NCBI RefSeq assembly: GCF_026210795.1
Contig: NC_089442.1
Coordinates: forward strand, 3,562,501 to 3,626,500
Source: Rhizophagus irregularis
Lineage: Eukaryota > Glomeromycota > Glomeromycetes > Glomerales > Glomeraceae
DNA: 64,000 nucleotides
Direction of reading: 5' to 3'
The first letter of the stretch is position 1, and every line of letters starts with the position of its first letter. The notes under the pieces were generated by a model, which saw nothing but the letters and a program-made list of their open reading frames with translations, did not search any database and was not told the origin of the DNA. Below are positions 31,996-40,064 of the stretch, one piece after another. A program made the position numbers and the translations under genes.

Positions 31996-32713
31996 TCGGA
32001 TAAGGGTGTAAGTATCTCGAAACTTCTTAAATCTGTTCCAAAAAAATCAGTTAAAATGACTCTTATTAAGATTCCTGTGAAGGTTACTAGTAGTAAGCCC
32101 ACACTTATAAAAGCCATCACCAAAAATGATTCATTAAGTTTATTAAGGTCTGCAGATTTTAGAAAATTACTCCGCGAGATTCTTCGGGAAGAATTAAAAT
32201 CTGCTCGTAAAAGTACGGAGATTCCAGAAGACCTAGTTGAGGAAAAACAAGAAGAGGATATCGGGGAAGATGACCCGATGGATATTGACATAGCTCGTTT
32301 GGAGAATACTAAAGATCTTTTAGCGCTGGATGGGGAGGTCAATGGGATAGCAATTCAGTGTTTAGTAGACACTTGTGCTAACGCGTCTTTTATTCAGAGG
32401 GAAGCCGCTGAAGAATTAGGGTTGGATATCGACAAGAGTATTACACATAACATATCCGGCGCTCCGGGTTCTGGTAGGACATTCGGCATGGTAAAAGGTG
32501 TGTCAATCAAACTAACCCCCTGATTGCGTAATCACCGAGAATCTCGCGGTTTTAAGCGATTACAAGCATAGGGAGATTGGATTGAGCCGGACGTGTCTGA
32601 AACGTTACAATTATGATGTCCATGAATCGCGTGAACATATCGCCCTTACTTGTAATGAGAAGAATGTTTTTATCCCGATAGTTTCTGACGTGAATCGAGG
32701 AGACAAAAAATAG
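31963..32713 (+). pseudogene. Retropepsin-like aspartic protease domain with DTC in place of DTG
   Basis: It follows the Gag-like region with overlapping frames. After a basic linker and acidic stretch, IAIQCLVDTCANASFIQREA (~32350-32405) matches the flap-proximal active site of retropepsins, normally (L/V)DTGA. The Gly is Cys here. A downstream stretch ITHNISGAPGSGRTFGMVKG fits the second half of the fold. A one-base loss near 32520 interrupts the frame; the continuing frame ends at a TAG at 32711-32713, 14 nt from the end of the opposing integrase gene. It is either a degraded protease or a non-catalytic domain. Confidence 0.55.
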
Positions 32714-32727
32714 GGAATATTTATTTT

Positions 32728-33747
32728 TTATTCCCAAAACTTGCGGATTAAGGCAGGGACATCTTCCTCCAACCGGTCAGCGGGTTCCCAAGTGGCTTCG
32801 GTATCTGGGTATCATTCCCACTTGACTAGATACTGGTCTTGACCCTTCCCGATGCGATGCCGGAATATCCGCTCAGGTACAAATCTTTCGGGTTGCCCTC
32901 TTATCACGGAGTCAGGTGGGGGATGTTCATTTTCTGGAACAATCTGCAACTCTTTTCGGGTGTACGCACATCTGGATACACCTAGACGCCCGTGTGGTCC
33001 ATCAAGAAGATACGTAGGAGGCTGTTCGGGTGAGAGGATCATTTTTTTGATGACACGGATATTGGGATTCCATCTTATGTCACCTGTACGAAATTTTCCA
33101 TGGAGTTTATTCCCGAGTACTGAAATAGGTTCGTCTAACTTGACTTGGACATGTGTTCCTTCAGAGAGAAGTTCCGTCTTTTTTGACACTTTGGGTGACC
33201 CTGTCGGAATGTCTGGGGGATTTCTCTGCCAGATTTCATCTATTTTATTAACTACATCACGGAAATCTTCTGACCATTTCACGGATGTCACCCCGGTCTT
33301 CAACTCCTGTGCCACCATTCGTTTTAGGAGAGGCTCCTGGATCGCTTGGATAGCTCGTTCAGCGTATGATTGCTGTTTGTGTCTTCCCGGCTCTCCAAAC
33401 CTCATCATCACCCCTAGGCTGTTCAGGAAAAAATCACGTACCTGATCATTGGTGAATTCTGATCCGGAGTCTGTCTCCATTCGATGTATTGGTGGCTTAA
33501 TGCGATTTCTTCTGTAGATTTTAACAAATCCATTGAGAACCCTATTTGCAGTCTTATCCTTTAGGGGTTCTGCGTCGACTCGTTTACCTGCGACTTCCAC
33601 CACTATGAGGAAATAGTGGAATCCTTTGGGGTCGACTGGCATTTCTGCGAGATCTGCCTGATGCGTCGCATTTGGTTTCCATACAACTACTCGTGGACGC
33701 TCTGATGACTTTCCTTTAGGGGCTTTTTGTATAGGTTGTAGTGCTCC
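32728..33747 (-). pseudogene. DDE (rve) integrase with C-terminal chromodomain
   Basis: Inserts the element into chromosomal DNA. The intact stretch 33642-32812 holds the core: QADLAEM (first Asp, just upstream of the first ATG near 33660), HRMETDSGSEFTND (second Asp) and KQQSYAERAIQ (Glu, 36 residues after the second Asp). The C-terminus begins a chromodomain (RHRIGKGQDQYLVKWE), cut by a TGA after KWE. The same frame continues YPDTEATWEPADRLEED to a TAA at 32728-32730, completing the chromodomain. The open frame extends upstream to 33747 without an ATG, so the N-terminal zinc-binding region is missing or shifted. Chromodomain integrases are usual in Polintons. The gene converges on the retropepsin-like gene. 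Confidence 0.8.
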
Positions 33748-33861
33748 TCACCTTTAGAATTCGTGCTGGTACTCTGGAGAGATTGTAGTATTTGTAGTAA
33801 TTCTCTAATTGTGACATATTACGACAAATTAAAGGAAAGATTTCGGACTTCAAATTTTAAA

Positions 33862-34182
33862 ATGACACGATTTTACTGCCTAAAGTGTAAGAAGGAAACC
33901 GAGACTGCTAGTGAAATACAAGATATGACCACAAATGGGCGTTACCGGCTGCATGGTGATTGTACAGTTTGTGGTATGCATAAGAATACTTTTACTGGGA
34001 TAGACTGGGTTATCAAAAAGAAAACCAAGGAGAAGAAAAAAGAAACTGCGGCTAAAAGACATCAGACGGCGTACAATCGGCAATGCAAAAAACTCGGGCA
34101 GAAAATCTTAGATTCTGATGACACGTGTAAGCAGTGTATTGATAAATGCCTTAAGGAGGCAAAAAAGAGGAAGACGGATTAG
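33862..34182 (+). CDS. DUF5679-like zinc-ribbon protein
   Basis: The ATG at 33862 (MTRFYCLKCKKETE) is preferred over the upstream 33763 start because the domain begins there. YCLKCKKETE, TTNGRYRLHGDCTVCG and a following Phe form the two CxxC halves of the DUF5679 zinc ribbon known from phages, viruses and Polinton-type elements. The C-terminus is Lys/Arg-rich with a further CKQC..KC group. Probably a small nucleic-acid-binding protein. The ORF is intact. Confidence 0.65.
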   Translation: MTRFYCLKCKKETETASEIQDMTTNGRYRLHGDCTVCGMHKNTFTGIDWVIKKKTKEKKKETAAKRHQTAYNRQCKKLGQKILDSDDTCKQCIDKCLKEAKKRKTD

Positions 34183-34191
34183 TACCGCCTT

Positions 34192-34707
34192 TTAAAAGTA
34201 TTCCTCATCATCTGAGTCATCGAGAGATACCTTTCCATCATCTGATTCATCATCCGAGTCGTCAGGAGTGCGACCTTCCTTAAGCAATTGGATGTTGTAC
34301 GTTATTTGAGTCCATTTCTCCCAGTCGGACTCTTGCATTATAAAGCCGCATCTGAGGAGTGCTCTTTCTATTACTACCATCCCTGCAAACCTGGTGTATT
34401 TTTTCTGATCGGCTTCATTGAAATTGTCAATGGCTTCCTTGTAGTAGTCTACTGCCTGTTTGTATACCTCCTCGGCTTCTTTATGCCGCTTCCACAACTC
34501 GGCTTTACAACAGTTATACCAGAGTCTGTTAATCTTGAGATGTTTTCCGAATTCTTTAACCGGAAGGTTTCTGACCATCTCTGCTACTATGTCCGGGTCA
34601 TTGAGGGGTGATGCCCGAATTTGGATCCATTTACGGATTCCATAGATGTCTACAAGATCAAGCCCGAGGTCTTCGGCAAGAGAAGTGGTGGCGTGTAAGT
34701 TTATCAT
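34192..34707 (-). CDS. F-box-like protein 2
   Basis: 171 residues. The segment DPDIVAEMVRNLPVKEFGKH, then LKINRLWYNCCKAELWKR, resembles the second half of an F-box and parallels residues 15-50 of the F-box-like protein at 26375-26719. The C-terminus is highly acidic (DDSDDESDDGKVSLDDSDDE). It starts inside the edge of the right TIR, with a TTGAAGAT motif 31 nt upstream, and converges on the zinc-ribbon gene with a 9-nt gap. The F-box assignment is inference from helix spacing and Trp/Leu positions. Confidence 0.5.
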   Translation of the reverse strand: MINLHATTSLAEDLGLDLVDIYGIRKWIQIRASPLNDPDIVAEMVRNLPVKEFGKHLKINRLWYNCCKAELWKRHKEAEEVYKQAVDYYKEAIDNFNEADQKKYTRFAGMVVIERALLRCGFIMQESDWEKWTQITYNIQLLKEGRTPDDSDDESDDGKVSLDDSDDEEYF

Positions 34708-34718
34708 TGTATGTTACT

Positions 34719-35208
34719 TATAGTTACCTAATCTTCAATTGCCGAATATATTTTTTCTGACGGGGGTAAGTGGTCATAGTTCGGGTGCCATAGTTCGGGT
34801 GCCATAGTTCAGGACATAGGGAATCATACTTGGAGGATCTAGGTGAGTATATAAAGGGTAATCATAGCGTGAATCGGGTTTTGGGGTCTGAGGGGCTGAC
34901 TAAGGCTGCCATAGTATTATTATAAGATTTTTCGTACTATGGCAGGTACTATGGCAGGAGATTCTGTTTGATTTCGGCTTTATTCGCGTTTTTATTCCAT
35001 TTTTAAGTAGTCTGCCATAGTTGCCATAGTTGTCATAGTAAGTTATATATAAGAAAAAATGTAGAAAAAAAAATAAGTGGAAAAATACCGTGGCAGACCA
35101 TGGTACTGTGGCAGGTAAACCTGCCCCACGGAGGGGAATGTAGGTACTGCGAGGCCATTGAGGCCGAGGTGGGATGAGCGTAGCGAGGCACACTACCAGC
35201 CCGACAAC
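34719..35208 (-). repeat. Right terminal inverted repeat of the Polinton-like element
   Basis: Inverted copy of 20195-20685. Its inner end supplies the same TTGAAGAT-containing upstream region to the minus-strand F-box-like gene that starts at 34707, so each TIR drives one gene inward. Confidence 0.9.
34729..34738 (-). promoter_or_regulatory. TTGAAGAT motif in the right TIR
   Basis: Inverted copy of the motif at 20664. On the minus strand it reads TTGAAGATTA, 31 nt before the ATG at 34707. Confidence 0.45.
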
Positions 35209-35409
35209 TTTAAACGTCAGATTACTTTACACGCCGACTTGAGGAGGATGACATATTTTGTATCCCAAGACCTCAACGCGTCATGTCTTTTCACGCTAAT
35301 TACGAACGACAAACACCCGATTTACTTACTCATACACAATTTCGTTCCCCAAGAATTAGTAGATCTGATACAGAAATACACGAATAGTTACAAGATCACA
35401 CGCAATTAG
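35209..35409 (+). pseudogene. LINE ORF2 extreme C-terminus, beyond the Polinton-like insertion
   Basis: Right of the element the frame reads FKRQITLHADLRRMTYFVSQ and on to a stop at 35409. It continues the LINE broken at 20194, with the repeated ACTTTAA at the junction and a one-base phase difference consistent with decay. Confidence 0.55.
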
Positions 35410-36058
35410 TGATGGAGACGATGCTAAAATTTCAATCAACATTATACACCATGATATGGCTCAAACATACGGAAGCTATGAAACAGTGGGAACTAGCAAA
35501 GTATCACTACTGCTAAAAAAAATTCGCTTCGGAAAAAGCACCTAAGAAAAAAGAAAAAATCACGCACAAGGATACCTAAAAATGCCACTCCAAGTAGTGC
35601 GACCAACATACCCGTAAACCCTATAAAGATTTACAATAATTCACACAAATATGACGATAGACTCTGCATCAAACTGTACAATTATATACCACGATGGATC
35701 ATCTTAATCACATCAAATTATCTCCAATGCAGGTGGTTGGAACATTATGAATAGTTTAGATAGACAAACTTTTTATAGAGTTATATTTTTCTTTATTTTC
35801 TCATTTATATTATCGTATAGATTTTTTACAACTTCTTTTAATCCTATTTTCTATCATATTAGTGGATAGCTCAGTTACGCCAAGGGTTCAAGGGTGAATA
35901 ATAGGCGGAACGATTCCTCTTTGGTGGGGTTGGACTAACTCGCAACGCTTAGTTTAGTTTCATTTTTGTAATTCATTCTTCTAACATTTGCTTGTAATCC
36001 CGGTTTCCGTCTTCATGATAAAAATAGAAATAAAAATTAAAATATCTTACTTGTATAA
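35410..36058 (+). other. LINE 3' UTR and A-rich tail
   Basis: No ORF. It has a GC-richer stretch (GGTGGGGTTGGACTAACTCG, ~35922-35941) and ends in GATAAAAATAGAAATAAAAA near 36020-36037, just before the right target duplication at 36059. Confidence 0.45.
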
Positions 36059-36162
36059 AATTAAATTATTGAAATAATTAATAAAATCTTATCTTTACTT
36101 AGTTATTACCTCTAAAATAAACCTTATATTGAACAATTCAACAATTATTACCAAAATTTTAT

Positions 36163-39043
36163 TCAGTTACCAATTTTACGTTTCTTTGCAGCTCTTGTAT
36201 GAGTTTTAATTTCACCACGTGCAAAAATATCCTTCCCTGCACTTCGGCACAATGTACAGCATGGAAACAAGGATTTGTATTTCAACTTAAGGCTTTCTGG
36301 AGGTTCTACCAATTCATTATCATGTCCACACCAATAGCAAGTATCGCCATTATTAGTACTTTTTCGGCATGAATAATATGCCAATTCCATTGGCATTTCA
36401 CAACTAATTTTTTCTCGTACAAAAATTTTGTTGTATAGAATATTATTCTTTGGTACAAATGGTGATCCACAACTGTAATCCCAATCATCTATGGAAATTT
36501 GGCATGCTATCTTATCTTCTGCTGATAATGCACACTCACTGTAAAGACATCGTATCTTTCCATATTGAAAACATTGAATAAACTCATGAACTCGTGTATT
36601 TGTAAAAATGGATGATGGTACACGTTCACTATTTGCCATTGTTGTCATAAGTGTTGGACGATATTGTTCTGTTGTTCCTGACCGATATGCTGTTTGAAAA
36701 TTAGCATAATGATCTTTATCCACTACAATTAATGAAATTTTGTTCGTCAAAGATTCTATATATAATAAAATAAAAAAAATCTTATGACGCACTTGTAGAA
36801 GGAATAGGATCTGGAAGCCAATCAAGTGAGTCAAAAATGTCATCTGGAAGCCGAACAGATTGACAAATAGTACATGACAATTGACCACATTTTTTTATCT
36901 GTTTATAAAATAATGAGAATTTATTCTATTATAAATGTATTAAATTGATGCTTAAAAAATGAAACTAACTCGCCTGAAAAACATATTGACGCTGCCTGCA
37001 ATGTGTTTTCATGAATTGTTGTAATTGTGTTTTTTTTGATAAAATATCACTTGTTGTTTCTGAAATCTTTAAGGTTCGATCAATCAATAAAATTATCTAA
37101 AAACATTGTGTTATATTAGAATAAATATTAATGAATTTTCAGTATTAACGTTAAGATATGTAATTTTCTAAAATTACTTTACTTACATTAAAAAATTCAT
37201 CAATCATAGTTTTATCTGCTGGATCATAGTACTGAAATGATTCATCATGTAAAACTAATCTTTCTGTACGACCTTCCAATATCTGTTGTACACGTGTTAT
37301 ACATTTACATAAATCACTCTGCAAAGTTTCATTTGTTTTAGCAGCAGCACGAATTTCATCTAATGTATCCAATTTAGCAAATGCAGTTTCTGATTCTGGT
37401 CTCATAGTATCTCTAACTAACGCCACACCCTGTAATCCTAAATTCAATATAGACATGATCCTTTCTGCGGGATTGGTCCAGCTATGATGTGGCGCTGTAC
37501 GCATAGCAATAAGCATATCAAAATTTCCATGTAAAAAAAGACAAATAAGAGAAATTTGAACTGAACCAAATATTGTTCGATGGTCTGGACCACCATCAGT
37601 GTAAAGGCATAGAATAGGAGGAATATTGTTAAGGTGATGAGTAAAAATTGCGTTATAAAACTCAGTAGTATGCCTGATAGCACTACTAGGTTGGAATACT
37701 GTATCTTTAAATGAAACAAATACTTTTCCACTATAAAATGAATCTTCAATAGATTGGGGAATATTGCAAAAGAATATTACAGAAGGGGTAAGTGATAACT
37801 TTGTGAAATCATGATTACATGCAACTAAAGGAGTTTCTTGAAAAACTATAGTTTTTCTATTGCGAACACCAGTAGAAGTATTGATACCTTCTCCAATAGA
37901 AACTTTATGTTTATCATCTGCACATATAAATGAGACATACTGTTGATACAAAATTGCAAATTCTCGTAAATATCGAAAAAGAGCTGCACAGTAATGTGTA
38001 TCTGGATGGTCTTTACGAAGCTGTCTTACTTGAACCATAAATTTGATATTAAAACGTCCAGTATATTGTTTGGCACTTTCTGTTATTGGATTTGTTAGTT
38101 GAAACTGCAAACGTATCCATTCTTCACTTGGAATTAAAACAGTTTCAGGTATAAGTTTTTCATTTAACCGTTTAGTGATTATTTCACGAAGATCACGTAT
38201 TGAAATAGCAAGTGGCATATATAAAACATTTCCATGTCACCGATCATTAACTGCTGGTGAATTCTTAAAACATGAAAATTAATTAATTAAATATCAATAC
38301 TTTACACATAAAATAAAGTAATTAAGAAAATAATTTACTTCATTAAAATAAGCTCCCATCACATCCCAGAAAGTATCAAATTTTGTTCCTTTAAATCCAT
38401 TATTTTGACGTAAATCACATATAATTGATAGATCTTCCATTGTTAATATGAGTTGAAGCCGTTCTTCCAGCTCTTTACAAATATCATTTGATGTTACAGC
38501 AGCATTGCCACTTAAATCATAATATAAAGTGCGTAAAATAGCAGGTGTAATATTCTTAACTAATGAATACTATTAGAATTATATATGACTATTAGTACAT
38601 TTAATTCAAAATATTTTTTCAAGTAAAATACAAATAAAATTAACCTTTCCTAACGCATTTTTTCGCATTTGTCGAGTGAAATATTGTGGCAATTTTTCTT
38701 GAATAATTGCTAGCACACGTGCTTGTGCAGTTTCTGATCGGTTTTCAGGATTAATTGGAACTTTCCAAATATAATTAAGGGTACCAAGATAACTGTCATG
38801 ATAATACCGATATAAAGTAACAGGAAACTGTATCTGAAGATCTTTAATATAGCGGTACCGTTGCATTGCATCTTCAGGTAAAAAACTATCCAAATTAATT
38901 TCGGTATAATTAGCCATATTGGATAGGTGATCTTGAAGTTGTTGGTATTGTACATAAATTTTTTGACAGGAATCTACTGTGTATACCTTTAGATCATTAG
39001 CTGGCTGACGTGCTGGTATATCACTCAAGTGTATTTGTTTCAT
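36163..39043 (-). pseudogene. Uncharacterised DDE-type transposase, multi-exon, with an in-frame TGA
   Basis: Likely exons: 39043 to ~38645 (donor after NALGK), ~38565-38340, ~38265-37170, ~37105-36975 and ~36900-36163. The core exon has FICADDKHK, LCLYTDGGPDHRT and SWTNPAERIMSILNLGLQGV, a plausible D-D-E arrangement. The last exon has Cys/His clusters (CGQLSCTICQS, CYWCGHDNE, CCTLCRSAGK) and a basic tail AAKKRKIGN. A TGA at 38237-38239 interrupts the frame near the start of the core exon, where an Arg codon CGA would fit. Related proteins with TDGGPDH and NPAER motifs are abundant in Rhizophagus and I recall similar ones in sponges and cnidarians; I cannot name the superfamily. The gene fills the native DDE element. 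Confidence 0.6.
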
Positions 39044-39055
39044 AGATTTGTTAAT

Positions 39056-39823
39056 TTATTCTAAGTTGTTTGCATATTTTCGCATTGAAGATGTAAAAAT
39101 AAAGACTTCTTCAATAATATTCTCCCAACTTTCGTTAGCTGCCCATGGTTGTGCTACCGATAATTCTAATGAAGAAGCTAATTTTTCAAGCTTGTCATGC
39201 TCAAGATTATATTTAGCATGCTTTCCAGTAAAATAATAAAGATTATAATTTTGTTCTTTTTGATATTGATCTAATTCATTAAATAATTCTCCAAGTAAAA
39301 GTGATCGTTCTGTAAATTTTGTACGATGTGGATCTATGTACCACAATGCTGCTGTTAGACATTCAACGAAACTCTTTCCAAAAGTATTTTGTATTCCATT
39401 TCTCCATCCAACCATTTTACTTCGAAATAATTTAATGATGTTATTATAAAGTAAATCCTTGCGAGTATCTTCTTTTTTCTGTTCTGGAAGACAAATACGT
39501 TGTGAAATATTCATAATTAAATCAATTGCATTTGGTCTTTCTTGAACTGTAGTTTTAGTTGCTTCCAAAATGAACTTAATATGTGTAAAATTAAGTTCAA
39601 ATAACATAGATACATCACCCTGCAGTCCTTCTTCTACATAAACCCACTTTTCTGGAGGCTTTTTTAAAAATACTTGAATACCTCCTAAATTTTCAAACTG
39701 GTTATTTGTTGCTATGTTAAATACGTTGTGAAACTGGTAACAGTCTGTAAGCAACACCTTTACAATCTTATCTGAAACGATTGTTTTTGCTTCTTTAAGT
39801 ACACACACAACAAAGAAACCCAT
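39056..39823 (-). CDS. Companion ORF of the DDE element, function unknown
   Basis: A single-exon ORF of 255 codons immediately upstream of the transposase gene, with only 12 nt between its stop and the next ATG. It contains FFVVCVLKEAKTIVSDKIVK, HIKFILEATKTTVQERPNAI and a predicted mostly helical C-terminus. No catalytic motif is recognised. It could be the N-terminal part of the same transposase (separated by the stop at 39056-39058) or an accessory protein translated from the same transcript. Confidence 0.5.
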   Translation of the reverse strand: MGFFVVCVLKEAKTIVSDKIVKVLLTDCYQFHNVFNIATNNQFENLGGIQVFLKKPPEKWVYVEEGLQGDVSMLFELNFTHIKFILEATKTTVQERPNAIDLIMNISQRICLPEQKKEDTRKDLLYNNIIKLFRSKMVGWRNGIQNTFGKSFVECLTAALWYIDPHRTKFTERSLLLGELFNELDQYQKEQNYNLYYFTGKHAKYNLEHDKLEKLASSLELSVAQPWAANESWENIIEEVFIFTSSMRKYANNLE

Positions 39824-40064
39824 TGTGCAACAAAGATATTGGGTACAAAATTGAAAAAGTATATTTATATGTTAATAAAAAGTCACGGCCGATCTATTGG
39901 TAAAATACGGCTGATCTAATGGTCAATTTTAATGATCTGATTGTAAATCACGTGATTAATTTTAACCAATCAAATTGATAAAATATGTGTTGTTCAACTG
40001 TCCTTTATTTGTCCAATGGGAGGGGGGGTTATGTTAAACAAAGGTTTGGATTTGAGCGGCCTAA

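Larger units (their letters stand above)
20195..35208. mobile_element. Polinton/Maverick-like element with Gag and retropepsin-like genes
   Basis: A 15.0 kb element with ~490-bp TIRs (GTCGTCGGGCTGGTAGTGTG at the left, inverted with one change at the right) is flanked by a direct repeat ACTTTAA that overlaps the termini ambiguously. This fits the 6-bp duplication of Polintons. It encodes the core set of a self-synthesising transposon: a protein-priming-type family-B polymerase, an SF3 helicase, an A32-like packaging ATPase and a chromodomain DDE integrase. Unusually it also carries a coiled-coil ORF, a retrotransposon-type Gag and a retropepsin-like domain, with no capsid or adenoviral-type protease recognised. 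Two F-box-like genes, a DUF5679-like zinc ribbon and a possible RPB10-like gene complete it. Its GC content is visibly higher than that of the flanks. Multiple single-base frameshifts suggest a dead copy. Confidence 0.85.
18509..36058 (+). mobile_element. 5'-truncated LINE copy, interrupted by a MITE and by the 15 kb Polinton-like element
   Basis: An 18-bp direct repeat AATTAAATTATTGAAATA flanks it (18491-18508 and 36059-36076). It encodes only the C-terminal part of a LINE ORF2 (RNase H and zinc motif) and a 3' UTR, and ends in an A-rich tail near 36020-36040. After removing 18976-19512 and 20195-35208 the remaining LINE is ~2 kb. Stop codons and frameshifts show it was already degraded. Confidence 0.7.
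18361..40064. mobile_element. DDE-transposase TIR element, native ~4.15 kb, swollen to 21.7 kb by nested insertions
   Basis: The two ends are diverged inverted repeats of ~100 bp. The left end (18361-18463) has CCAAACCT, TTTGTTTAACATAAC, TTGAACAACA and AATCACGTGAT. The inverted right end (39947-40064) has the same blocks in the same order. Between them lie the minus-strand transposase genes (36163-39823) and a 5'-truncated LINE (18509-36058), which itself carries other insertions. Without the LINE the element is about 148 + 4006 bp. The exact outer bases and the target duplication could not be fixed. Confidence 0.65.

Noticed and set aside
30428-33642. A Ty3/gypsy LTR retrotransposon inserted in the large element
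   Set aside because: No LTRs, no reverse transcriptase, and the integrase is on the opposite strand to Gag.
20195-35208. Integrated giant virus or free virus genome
   Set aside because: Terminal inverted repeats, flanking direct repeat, transposon integrase and 15 kb size fit a Polinton-like transposon; no capsid gene was recognised.
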